Source of the DNA: Deltaproteobacteria bacterium
GTDB taxonomy: Bacteria; Myxococcota_A; UBA9160; UBA6930
Direction: 5' to 3'
Assembly: GCA_029261795.1 (NCBI GenBank)
Contig: JAJDAP010000032.1
Location: 1 to 43,045 of the forward strand
DNA: 43,045 nt
The notes under the pieces were generated by a model. It was not told the origin of the DNA, did no database searches, and saw only the letters and a list, made by a program, of their open reading frames with translations. Below are positions 16,641 to 23,545 of the stretch, piece by piece (the first letter of the stretch is position 1; every line of letters starts with the position of its first letter). The translations under genes and the position numbers were made by a program.

Positions 16641-17066
16641 TCAGAGCACGCGATACACGTCGTAGACGACACCGAGGCCACCGGGCCCTCCGAGCCCGAT
16701 CGCCTGGACCTGATTGAGCCACGCATAACGTTCGTCGCCGGTCTCGAATACCGGCGCGGTGCGAATTCGGGGGCCGCCCTCTTCACGCGTCATGACACCG
16801 CCATAGAACATGCCAACGTGCGCGCCGTCGTCGGTCCCGATGAGGAGTCTCACGTCGACCTTGATCGATCCATCGCTGCGAATCGTCGCCCACTCGCTGC
16901 CTGGTCCGGCCAGGCAGCGCCCGTTCAGCGCCGGGCCCGCCACGCTGCCGCCGGCCACGCCCATGATCAGCCGACTTCCATGAGGCGCCCCATCCAGGCG
17001 AACCGGCTTTTCGGCCGCTGCATCCAACCGGAACAGGAACTCGACCGGGAGTGCCTCGAGGGGCAT
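16641..17066 (-). CDS. DUF3237 family protein
   Basis: A 141-aa protein matching DUF3237: a beta-barrel-like small domain with GSRLIMGVAGGSVAGP, WATIRSDGSIKVDVR and GMFYGGVM strands. The biochemical role of the family is not established. Its ATG overlaps the stop of the upstream DUF1330 gene (TGATG), so translation is coupled. Confidence 0.82.
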   Translation of the reverse strand: MPLEALPVEFLFRLDAAAEKPVRLDGAPHGSRLIMGVAGGSVAGPALNGRCLAGPGSEWATIRSDGSIKVDVRLLIGTDDGAHVGMFYGGVMTREEGGPRIRTAPVFETGDERYAWLNQVQAIGLGGPGGLGVVYDVYRVL

Positions 17067-17356
17067 CAGCCCAGCCCCGAGACGAGCGCCACGTCCCCGA
17101 CCGAGGCCGAGAAGCGGTGCTTCGCCAGCGCCTGATACGCCGGCGAGTCGTACCAGCGACGGGCTTCTTCGTCACTGGGGAACTCGATGACCACGGTTCG
17201 CGTGCTGGGCCAGTCTCCCTCGAGAACGCGTTGGGCCTCGTCCACGGCGAGGAGTTTGCCCTCGAACGCCTCGAAGACCTGCACGAACCCGGCCTCGTAC
17301 TTCGCATACTCCTCCCGGTCGTGGATCTCGATATTGGCGATCAGGTAGACGGACAT
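17066..17356 (-). CDS. DUF1330 family protein
   Basis: A 96-aa ferredoxin-like dimeric alpha/beta-barrel protein of the DUF1330 type: IANIEIHDREEYAKYEAGF at the N-terminus, then TVVIEFPSDEEARRWYDSP, the hallmark of the family. The reaction is unknown; related barrels bind small hydrophobic molecules. The start is ATG 17356 with AGGAGGAG upstream, preferred to an upstream in-frame Met that has no ribosome site. It is the first gene of a three-gene operon and is divergent from the next methyltransferase across 66 bases. Confidence 0.88.
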   Translation of the reverse strand: MSVYLIANIEIHDREEYAKYEAGFVQVFEAFEGKLLAVDEAQRVLEGDWPSTRTVVIEFPSDEEARRWYDSPAYQALAKHRFSASVGDVALVSGLG

Positions 17357-17422
17357 GACACTCCTCCTGGCAAGCATTGGATCGTACCATCGCACGACGC
17401 GAGACCGACCAGGGGAAGCAAC

Positions 17423-18202
17423 GTGGACCGATCGAGAACGACGAAGGCATCCAGCGCCGGTTGGGATGCGCTGGCTGGGGATTTCGATGCCGAAATCTTC
17501 GATCCGACCGGCACCGATCGCGGGGGCGCTTTCGAACGCGCGTTGCGCTCGGTGGGTCGGGTAGAACTGGCCGTCGACCTCGGCTGTGGGACCGGACGGC
17601 TGATTCCACGTTTGATGCGCCGCGCGAAGCGGGTAGTCGCTCTCGATTTTGCGCCGGAACTGCTGCGCGTCGCCCGGATGCGTGTTGGGGACGACCCGCG
17701 TGTCGAACTGCGCTGCGCCGATCTATCGTGTCCGCTGCGGACGCCGCGTGGCGCCGAACTCGCCACCTGCAGCAACGTGCTGCTCGCGCCAGACGCTGCC
17801 CTTCGCCAAGCCATGCTGCGCAACTGTCGCCGTGTGCTCGCGCCCCGGGGACAGCTGCTGCTGATCGTTCCGGCTCTCGAATCCGCGCTCTGGGTCAACG
17901 ATCGCCTCGTCGCATGGAACCGGCGCGCGGGCCTCACGGGTAGACGCGCGTTCCGCGGTGGGATCCGAACGGACGAAGCCTCGGCGCGCGATCTGCTCGC
18001 GGGCATCGTCGATCAGGGAGGCGTTCGCACCAAGCACTTCCTGCGCGAAGAACTGGAGGAAGCGGTACGCGGAGTCGGCCTCGAGCCAGGAGCCCTCGAA
18101 CGCATCGAGTACCCCTGGGATGCCTACTTCGACGCTCCGCCGAAATGGCTCGGCGCGAGCGGTCCCTGGGATTGGCTCGTGCGGGCCGTTCGGCCCGACT
18201 AA
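17423..18202 (+). CDS. Class I SAM-dependent methyltransferase
   Basis: A 259-aa methyltransferase with motif I VDLGCGTGRLIPRL, a ribose-binding VVALDFAPELL, and ELRCADLSCP as motif II. The later part has a long helical insert after LLLIVPAL. The acceptor is unknown. It starts at GTG 17423 with AGGGGAAG upstream; the open frame extends further up but only antisense to the DUF1330 gene. Its TAA overlaps the stop of the converging DUF4431-like gene. Confidence 0.85.
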   Translation: MDRSRTTKASSAGWDALAGDFDAEIFDPTGTDRGGAFERALRSVGRVELAVDLGCGTGRLIPRLMRRAKRVVALDFAPELLRVARMRVGDDPRVELRCADLSCPLRTPRGAELATCSNVLLAPDAALRQAMLRNCRRVLAPRGQLLLIVPALESALWVNDRLVAWNRRAGLTGRRAFRGGIRTDEASARDLLAGIVDQGGVRTKHFLREELEEAVRGVGLEPGALERIEYPWDAYFDAPPKWLGASGPWDWLVRAVRPD

Positions 18203-18723
18203 CGAGACTCGCGAGCCGGGATCTCGGGACGGAACTCGGGCACCTCGGGCGCTTCCGGCCGCTCGAAGGATTCCGGCGTCATGCGGCGCGCTTGGATCAG
18301 CACGGGAAGGAAATGGTAGAAGGAACTCGGCGGGACCAGTTTTCCGTGGAGCCAGACCCGCTCGCCCAGACGACCTAGCAGTTCGGCTTCCGTCGGCAGC
18401 TCGATCGGCATCAGGGCCTGCACCCGGCCTACGGCCGAGAGCGCGGGCAGCGCGCCGTCCTCCCGATCCGGTTGCGCATTCACGCAGAACGGCTCGTCGA
18501 GTTCGAGCACCAGTTCGGAGACCGGCTCGTCACCGCGATGGACACTCAGGAAATCCGGCTTTCCCGGGAACGTCTCGAGCCGAATCGTGCCGAGCAGAGA
18601 GACGGCGTCGCCTTCGTACTCGTAGCAGCCGCCGCGGCTCGGCTCTTCGGCGGCGAGCAACGAGGAGGGCAGCGCGCAGAGCAGGCTCCAAGCGGTGACT
18701 CGAATGAAGAAGCGCGTTCGCAT
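18199..18723 (-). CDS. Exported DUF4431-like protein
   Basis: A 174-aa protein with a cleavable signal peptide (MRTRFFIRV, then a hydrophobic core ending LLAAEEP). The mature part follows the DUF4431 pattern: CYEYEGDAVSLLGTIRLETF, then a GDEPVSELVLELDEPFCV segment and a second short beta domain with ERVWLHGKL. It is probably a small periplasmic beta-sandwich protein of unknown role. ATG 18723 was chosen because it opens the signal peptide; an in-frame start 36 bases earlier would bury it. Confidence 0.72.
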   Translation of the reverse strand: MRTRFFIRVTAWSLLCALPSSLLAAEEPSRGGCYEYEGDAVSLLGTIRLETFPGKPDFLSVHRGDEPVSELVLELDEPFCVNAQPDREDGALPALSAVGRVQALMPIELPTEAELLGRLGERVWLHGKLVPPSSFYHFLPVLIQARRMTPESFERPEAPEVPEFRPEIPARESR

Positions 18724-18788
18724 GGCCGGCGAGGGTAGCGATTCGGATCGGGCACCCACCGCCGTCTTCGCGCGTTCGGCGCGGAAGG

Positions 18789-19526
18789 TCAGAAGCTCGC
18801 GCGGATCCAGGCGAGGTACGACTTCGGGGGCAGGAAGGCCAGCACGAGGGCCGCGCTCGAGACCAACCCGCCGAGACCGGTCACCAGCAGCGTGGTCGGG
18901 TCCTGGCTCGGATTGATTCCGGCGAGCCCGGTAACGGTCATGACGCTACTGCTGACGACCGACATCGTTCCGGAAATGCACCACAGCGCGAAGCGATTGA
19001 TCACCTCGGGCTCCGCGAGTCCGATGGCCCGGCGACGGCGCATCTTGAGCCAGTAGAGGCCGGCCTCCACGGCGGTCCATCCGAAGACACCTAGCATCAG
19101 CAGCTGACGCAGGATGAAGCGAAGCCCCTCCGTGGACCCGATCGATTCGATCGGCTGGCTGACGGCCGCCCAGATGCCCCAGCCGGTCATGGCGAACCAG
19201 GCTGCGCAGGAAGCCACTGTCAACCAGCGCGCCCACGGCACCTCGGATCGGAACACGCCCCTCACGAACTCGGTGATGGCGATCGCGCCGCCGGCGAGCG
19301 AGAACATGGCGATCGCGAATGCGAAGCGCCGAACCGTTTCGGGGATCGCGTCCACCTGAAGCGAGAGCGACAACGGATAGGCGAGACCACAGATCAGCAA
19401 GAGCCCCAGGCCGACGTTGCGTTCCGCCTTCCCCTGGGTGCGCTTCGCGAGACGCAGCAGTCGGATGCCGACGCTCGTCCCGGCAAGAATGAACGCGAGT
19501 GTGGCGATCCCAGCGAGAGCCAACAT
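18789..19526 (-). CDS. Hypothetical seven-helix membrane protein
   Basis: A 245-aa integral membrane protein with about seven hydrophobic segments. The first helix begins at the N-terminus; a charged loop RLAKRTQGKAERN follows it, and KMRRRR lies between helices five and six. The distribution of positive charges puts these loops in the cytoplasm. I do not recognise a family or catalytic motif. It starts three bases after the stop of the small gene upstream, so both are likely co-transcribed. Confidence 0.7.
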   Translation of the reverse strand: MLALAGIATLAFILAGTSVGIRLLRLAKRTQGKAERNVGLGLLLICGLAYPLSLSLQVDAIPETVRRFAFAIAMFSLAGGAIAITEFVRGVFRSEVPWARWLTVASCAAWFAMTGWGIWAAVSQPIESIGSTEGLRFILRQLLMLGVFGWTAVEAGLYWLKMRRRRAIGLAEPEVINRFALWCISGTMSVVSSSVMTVTGLAGINPSQDPTTLLVTGLGGLVSSAALVLAFLPPKSYLAWIRASF

Positions 19527-19529
19527 GTT

Positions 19530-19835
19530 CTACCCGCCACCCAGGCGCTTGAAGACAGCGTCGGGGGTTTCGGCGCCGCCAGCGGTATCCAGGCTGGACA
19601 GGCCCCGCTTGATGTCGGCGCACAGACTCTCGGAACCATCGATGCCGCGACTGTCGAGTTCCTTGGGAAGGATCTTGTCGGCCACCACCATCATCTGGTC
19701 CGGAGCGACCGTGCGGGCTTCGAGGCCCGCCTGTTTGAGGGCAATGCGAACGGTGCCCCGAGCCGCGAGGCGATCGAGCTCAGAGCTCTGCTCCAGGTGG
19801 TCACAGACGAAATTGAAAGCCTCGGCGTCGGGCAT
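19530..19835 (-). CDS. Hypothetical small soluble protein
   Basis: A 101-aa protein, mostly helical, beginning MPDAEAFNFVCDHLEQ and ending KRLGGG, with no signal peptide or known domain. ATG 19835 is preferred because a GGGGGGA ribosome site lies seven bases upstream; a longer form from ATG 19865 would add MTNTCGGDCP, giving two extra cysteines, but has no ribosome site. It precedes the seven-helix protein with three bases between stop and start. Function is not recognised. Confidence 0.6.
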   Translation of the reverse strand: MPDAEAFNFVCDHLEQSSELDRLAARGTVRIALKQAGLEARTVAPDQMMVVADKILPKELDSRGIDGSESLCADIKRGLSSLDTAGGAETPDAVFKRLGGG

Positions 19836-19842
19836 CGGGCAA

Positions 19843-19849
19843 TCCCCCC
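19843..19849 (-). promoter_or_regulatory. Ribosome binding site of the small gene
   Basis: The minus strand reads GGGGGGA here, seven bases from ATG 19835. It favours that start over ATG 19865, whose upstream sequence has no purine-rich stretch. Confidence 0.5.
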
Positions 19850-19936
19850 CACAGGTGTTGGTCATCGACAATGTCGGGGTCGGACTTGAGGGCGTGCGGC
19901 CGGGAGCGCCCCGTGCCTCGGGTATGCTCGGCGTCC

Positions 19937-20596
19937 ATGAGGTGGCTCGCGAAGGTCCGAGCGGGAACGGTGCTGGTTCTGGCCGTCTGCGCTGCGTCGT
20001 GCCAGACGACGCCCGGGGCCTCTGAGCACGATTCAGCCAACCTGCCGGCGGCCACCCCGCGCGTCGAGATCCGCGAGCTTTCGCAGGTGGGGCCCTACCT
20101 GGCGGCGGATGTGCACGGCGCTGCCGGGACGATGCGGTTCTATTTCGCCACGGGGGGAAGCTGCCGAGCGGTCCTCCAGGAAGCAGCCTCGGCGTTCTAC
20201 CTGCCCCAGGGGCGCTTCGGGAGCCTGGCGACTCCCGCCGAGGAAGGACGCTGCGAGCCGGTCGGCGTTGCCGACCTCGCCGCCTGGCGGGATCGTCTGC
20301 CCCGGCGCCGATCGCGCTTCCTTCAGCCCCGCGAGATCGCGCGCTTCCGACCCGCCGGTTCGGGCGCCGGTGTGCTGCTGGCCCGCGGAGCGTTCCCATT
20401 GGCCATCGAGCTGCTGTTCCCGAACCCCGAGGATCTCGTGGCAGTGCTGCCCGCGCTGCCGGCGTGCCACGCGCTATTGGCCGCCCGATCAGGCATCCTG
20501 GAGTTTCTGGCCGAGGGCCCGGAGCCGCTTCTCTTGCGAGGAACCGCGGGTGTGTGCCCGGTGCACGGTCTCGCAGTACCCCTCGCACTCGACTGA
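19937..20596 (+). CDS. Hypothetical lipoprotein
   Basis: A 219-aa protein with a lipoprotein signal, MRWLAKVRAG then a hydrophobic core ending VCAASC. The mature part is rich in Arg, Pro and Leu and includes cysteines in GGSCRAVL, EGRCEPV, LPACHALL and AGVCPVHG, which may form disulfides in the periplasm. No family recognised. ATG 19937 starts the signal sequence; an upstream in-frame start would hide it. It is followed ten bases later by the VOC-like gene, likely in the same transcript. Confidence 0.65.
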   Translation: MRWLAKVRAGTVLVLAVCAASCQTTPGASEHDSANLPAATPRVEIRELSQVGPYLAADVHGAAGTMRFYFATGGSCRAVLQEAASAFYLPQGRFGSLATPAEEGRCEPVGVADLAAWRDRLPRRRSRFLQPREIARFRPAGSGAGVLLARGAFPLAIELLFPNPEDLVAVLPALPACHALLAARSGILEFLAEGPEPLLLRGTAGVCPVHGLAVPLALD

Positions 20597-20606
20597 AGGA
20601 AGCCTC

Positions 20607-21356
20607 ATGCGCCTGAGACAGATCGCCCTGGCCGCAACCGAACTCGAACCCACCGTCGAAGCCTTGACCGACGTGCTCGGCATCGAAGTGAGCTTCAACG
20701 ACCCCGGCGTGGGCGTATTCGGGCTCGTGAATGCCGTGATGCCGATCGGCGAAACGTTCCTCGAGGTCGTCACCCCGGTGCGTGAGGACGCCACCGCCGC
20801 ACGTTTCATCAGCAAACGCGGCGGCGATTCGGGCTACATGGTCATCCTTCAGTGCGACGACTTCGCGAGCCTGGATGCAGAGGTGGTGCGCGCCAAGGGC
20901 GACGGCGCGAAGGTCGTCTGGGAGGGCGACCACGAGGGCGCCCGCACCGTCCACTTCCATCCGCGAGAGCTCGGCGCGATCCTGTCCCTCGACGGGATGC
21001 CCACCTGGGAGGAATGGCGCTGGGCCGGGCCCAACTGGGAAGGCCACGTCAAGAAGACGGTCACCAGCGCCATCACGGGCGCCGAACTCGAGAGCCCGGA
21101 TCCGGAGAACCTGGCCGGGCGCTGGGCAAACGTCCTCGGCATCGCAGCGGTGCCGGACGCCGAGGGACGCCCGTCCATCTCCTTGCCGCGCGGTGGTCGC
21201 CTGGTCTTCGTGAAGGGCGAGGGAGGCGAAGGCGTCGTTGGCGTCGAAGTGCGCGTCGAGAACCCGGCGGCGTTCGCCGAGCGCGCCGAGGCCCGGGGCC
21301 TCCTCGGCGCCGACGGTGCCGCGCTCATCGCCGGGACCCGCTTCATTCCGGCGTAG
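20607..21356 (+). CDS. Glyoxalase-like (VOC) protein, two-module
   Basis: A 249-aa protein with two half-domains of the VOC/glyoxalase-like type. The first starts RQIALAATELEPTVEALTDVLGI and contains FLEVVTPV and GYMVILQCDD; the second starts after about residue 150 with ENLAGRWANVLGI and ends in VEVRVENP. The metal-ligand histidines of typical VOC enzymes are mostly absent, so it may bind rather than convert a ligand. ATG 20607 has AAGGA upstream. The 3' end overlaps that of the converging DapF-like gene by 14 bases. Confidence 0.72.
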   Translation: MRLRQIALAATELEPTVEALTDVLGIEVSFNDPGVGVFGLVNAVMPIGETFLEVVTPVREDATAARFISKRGGDSGYMVILQCDDFASLDAEVVRAKGDGAKVVWEGDHEGARTVHFHPRELGAILSLDGMPTWEEWRWAGPNWEGHVKKTVTSAITGAELESPDPENLAGRWANVLGIAAVPDAEGRPSISLPRGGRLVFVKGEGGEGVVGVEVRVENPAAFAERAEARGLLGADGAALIAGTRFIPA

Positions 21357-22179
21357 CGAGCGTCTCGGGCCATTCGCCGTGGAAGACCTCCTCGGTCGGG
21401 CCGTCGAGCCAGGCCTCCTGGCCGGCAGCGTCGAAGCCGACCCGAAGCACACCGCCTCGGAGGACGACTTCGACCTCGCTCTCCGTGCGCCCGGCGAGCC
21501 GGGCCGCAATGGCGCTCGCGGTGCTCCCGGTGCCCGAGGAGAGGGTCTCGCCCTCTCCTCGTTCGAAGATTCGCACCTTCAGGCGCTGACGGTCCAGCAC
21601 GTTCACCACTTCGAAATTCACGCGATCGGGAAAGCGCGGATGGCCCTGCACGAGCGGACCGAGGCGCTCGAGCGGAAAGGCATCGACGGGCGTTTCGGTC
21701 AGATGGACCGCGTGGGGGTTCCCGATCGAGAGCGTGGTCACGGCGAGACGTTGCCCCGCGAGTTCGAGAACCGTGTCTACACCTTCATGTGTCAGCCGTG
21801 GGACGCCCATGGCGATGCGGCCACCCAGCATCCGACCCGCGGCGTCGAGACGCGGCCAAACGGTTCGTACGCCGCCGCGGGTCTCGACGGCGAGGGCTCC
21901 CTCCTCGGGGCTCGCGAAGCCGCGGTCGAGCACGAATTTGGTGAAGAGGCGCAGGCCGTTTCCGCTCATTTCGGCCTCGCTGCCATCGGAATTGAAGACC
22001 CGCATGCGCAGCGGGGCCTCTTCTGACGCGCACACGACCAGCAGCCCGTCCGAGCCGACACCGAAGTGGTCCTGGGCCATGGCCCGAGCCAGCGCCGGCC
22101 CATCGAGGGAGCGGCCGCGGCCATCGACGGCGAGGTAGACGTTGCCGGCGGCCTGGAGCTTCGCGAACGGCAGGGACAT
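21343..22179 (-). CDS. DapF-family protein with both catalytic Cys replaced by Ser
   Basis: A 278-aa protein covering the whole diaminopimelate epimerase fold, with FNSDGSEAE, SIGNPHAVHL, RVNFEVVN and ERGEGET in order. True DapF interconverts LL- and meso-diaminopimelate with two cysteines, one in CGNG and one in ACGTG. Here these read SGNG (Ser72, codon AGC) and SSGTG (Ser215, codon TCG). The start motif HGxGNDF is also changed, to QAAGNVY. The reading frame is intact and the rest is well kept, so it is probably functional but may do another reaction on a diaminopimelate-like amino acid. ATG 22179 fits the family N-terminus. No other lysine genes are near. Low-level epimerase activity is an alternative. 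Confidence 0.85.
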   Translation of the reverse strand: MSLPFAKLQAAGNVYLAVDGRGRSLDGPALARAMAQDHFGVGSDGLLVVCASEEAPLRMRVFNSDGSEAEMSGNGLRLFTKFVLDRGFASPEEGALAVETRGGVRTVWPRLDAAGRMLGGRIAMGVPRLTHEGVDTVLELAGQRLAVTTLSIGNPHAVHLTETPVDAFPLERLGPLVQGHPRFPDRVNFEVVNVLDRQRLKVRIFERGEGETLSSGTGSTASAIAARLAGRTESEVEVVLRGGVLRVGFDAAGQEAWLDGPTEEVFHGEWPETLATPE

Positions 22180-22372
22180 GGCGGGATGCTCTCGGCCCCG
22201 GGCTCGCGTTTCAAGGGCAGCCGATCCGGGCATGGCCGAGGCCACGGCGCAGGGAATCCGGTAGCCTGCCCTTTCTCCGCGCTTTCCCGGCCACCGCCCC
22301 CAGGGCGACGCGGCCCCACGAGGCTCCACCATCGACTCCGAAGCCGCGCCCGTCGCTCTCAGCTCGCCCGAT

Positions 22373-23530
22373 GTGCACACGGCACTCGTGGATGGCCGGG
22401 AGTTCGTCCTGATCGGGACGGCCCACGTCTCCCAGGAGTCGGCGGACCTGGTGCGTCAGGTGATCGAGGAGCGCCAGCCCGACGGCGTCTGCATCGAACT
22501 CGACGAGGGCCGCTACGAGGCACTCTCCAAGCCCCAGCGGTTCGACGGGCTCGACCTGCGCCAGATCATCAAGAAGCGCCAGCTCGCGACCCTCACCCTG
22601 AACCTGGTGATAGCGGCCTATCAACGCTCGATCGGCGCCCAGCTCGGCGTACGACCCGGAACGGAGCTGCTCGAGGGCGCCAAGGCCGCAGAGGAGCGGG
22701 GCATCCCGGTCCACCTGTGCGACCGCGAAGTCAGTATCACCTTGCGCCGGGCGTGGAGCGCGCTTTCGCTGTGGAAGAAGATGCTGCTGCTCTCGACCCT
22801 GTTCGCCGGCCTCTTCGAGAAACAGGAGCTGACCGAGGAAGATCTGCGCGAACTCCGCAAGGCCGACGTTCTCTCGAATTTGTTAGTCGAGATGGGCGAG
22901 GCGTTCCCGGGAATCAAGCGCGTGCTGATCGATGAGCGCGACGCCTACCTGGCCGAGAAGATCCGCCAGACCGAGGGCAACCGCCTGGTCGCCGTAGTCG
23001 GCGCCGGCCACGTCCAGGGGATCCTGGGCTGGCTGGAACGGCCGGAACCCATCGATCTCGAACCGCTCACGACGGTGCCCGACGCATCCAACACGCTTCG
23101 CTGGCTCGGCTGGGCCGTGCCCGCCGTGATCGTGGGCTCCCTGATCGTGATCTTCATGCAACAAGGGATGGACGCCGCGCGCGACAATCTGCTCTTCTGG
23201 ATCGTGGCCAACGGTGTCCCCGCCGCGATCGGTGCGGCCCTCGCGCTGGCGAATCCGCTCGTCATCCTGACCGCTCTCGTCTCCGCGCCACTCACGAGCC
23301 TGACGCCCGTGATCGGCGTCGGCTATGTCACGGGCTTCCTGCAGGCCTGGCTGCGACCCCCTTTCGTTCACGAGCTCTCATCGGTCCTCGACGATCTCGG
23401 TAGCATGAAGGGCCTCTGGGGAAACCGATTGCTGCGGATCCTGCTGGTCTTCGCCCTGACCACGGCCGGGAGTCTGCTCGGCACCTTCGTCGGCCTCAGC
23501 GAGATCCTGAGCAACCTCGCCGACGGCTGA
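22373..23530 (+). CDS. TraB family membrane protein
   Basis: A 385-aa protein of the TraB/pheromone-shutdown (GumN-related) family. The N-terminal domain has the family's GTAHVSQES motif, CIELDEGRYEAL, and VVGAGHVQGI, the three conserved sites proposed to bind metal. The C-terminal 140 residues hold four hydrophobic helices, an arrangement known in bacterial and archaeal TraB proteins. The suggested role is a membrane-bound metallopeptidase-like or signalling function; the reaction is not established. The only usable in-frame start is GTG 22373, with no clear ribosome site. It is divergent from the DapF-like gene across 193 bases. Confidence 0.85.
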   Translation: MHTALVDGREFVLIGTAHVSQESADLVRQVIEERQPDGVCIELDEGRYEALSKPQRFDGLDLRQIIKKRQLATLTLNLVIAAYQRSIGAQLGVRPGTELLEGAKAAEERGIPVHLCDREVSITLRRAWSALSLWKKMLLLSTLFAGLFEKQELTEEDLRELRKADVLSNLLVEMGEAFPGIKRVLIDERDAYLAEKIRQTEGNRLVAVVGAGHVQGILGWLERPEPIDLEPLTTVPDASNTLRWLGWAVPAVIVGSLIVIFMQQGMDAARDNLLFWIVANGVPAAIGAALALANPLVILTALVSAPLTSLTPVIGVGYVTGFLQAWLRPPFVHELSSVLDDLGSMKGLWGNRLLRILLVFALTTAGSLLGTFVGLSEILSNLADG

Positions 23531-23545
23531 ACGTCAAGTACGCGC

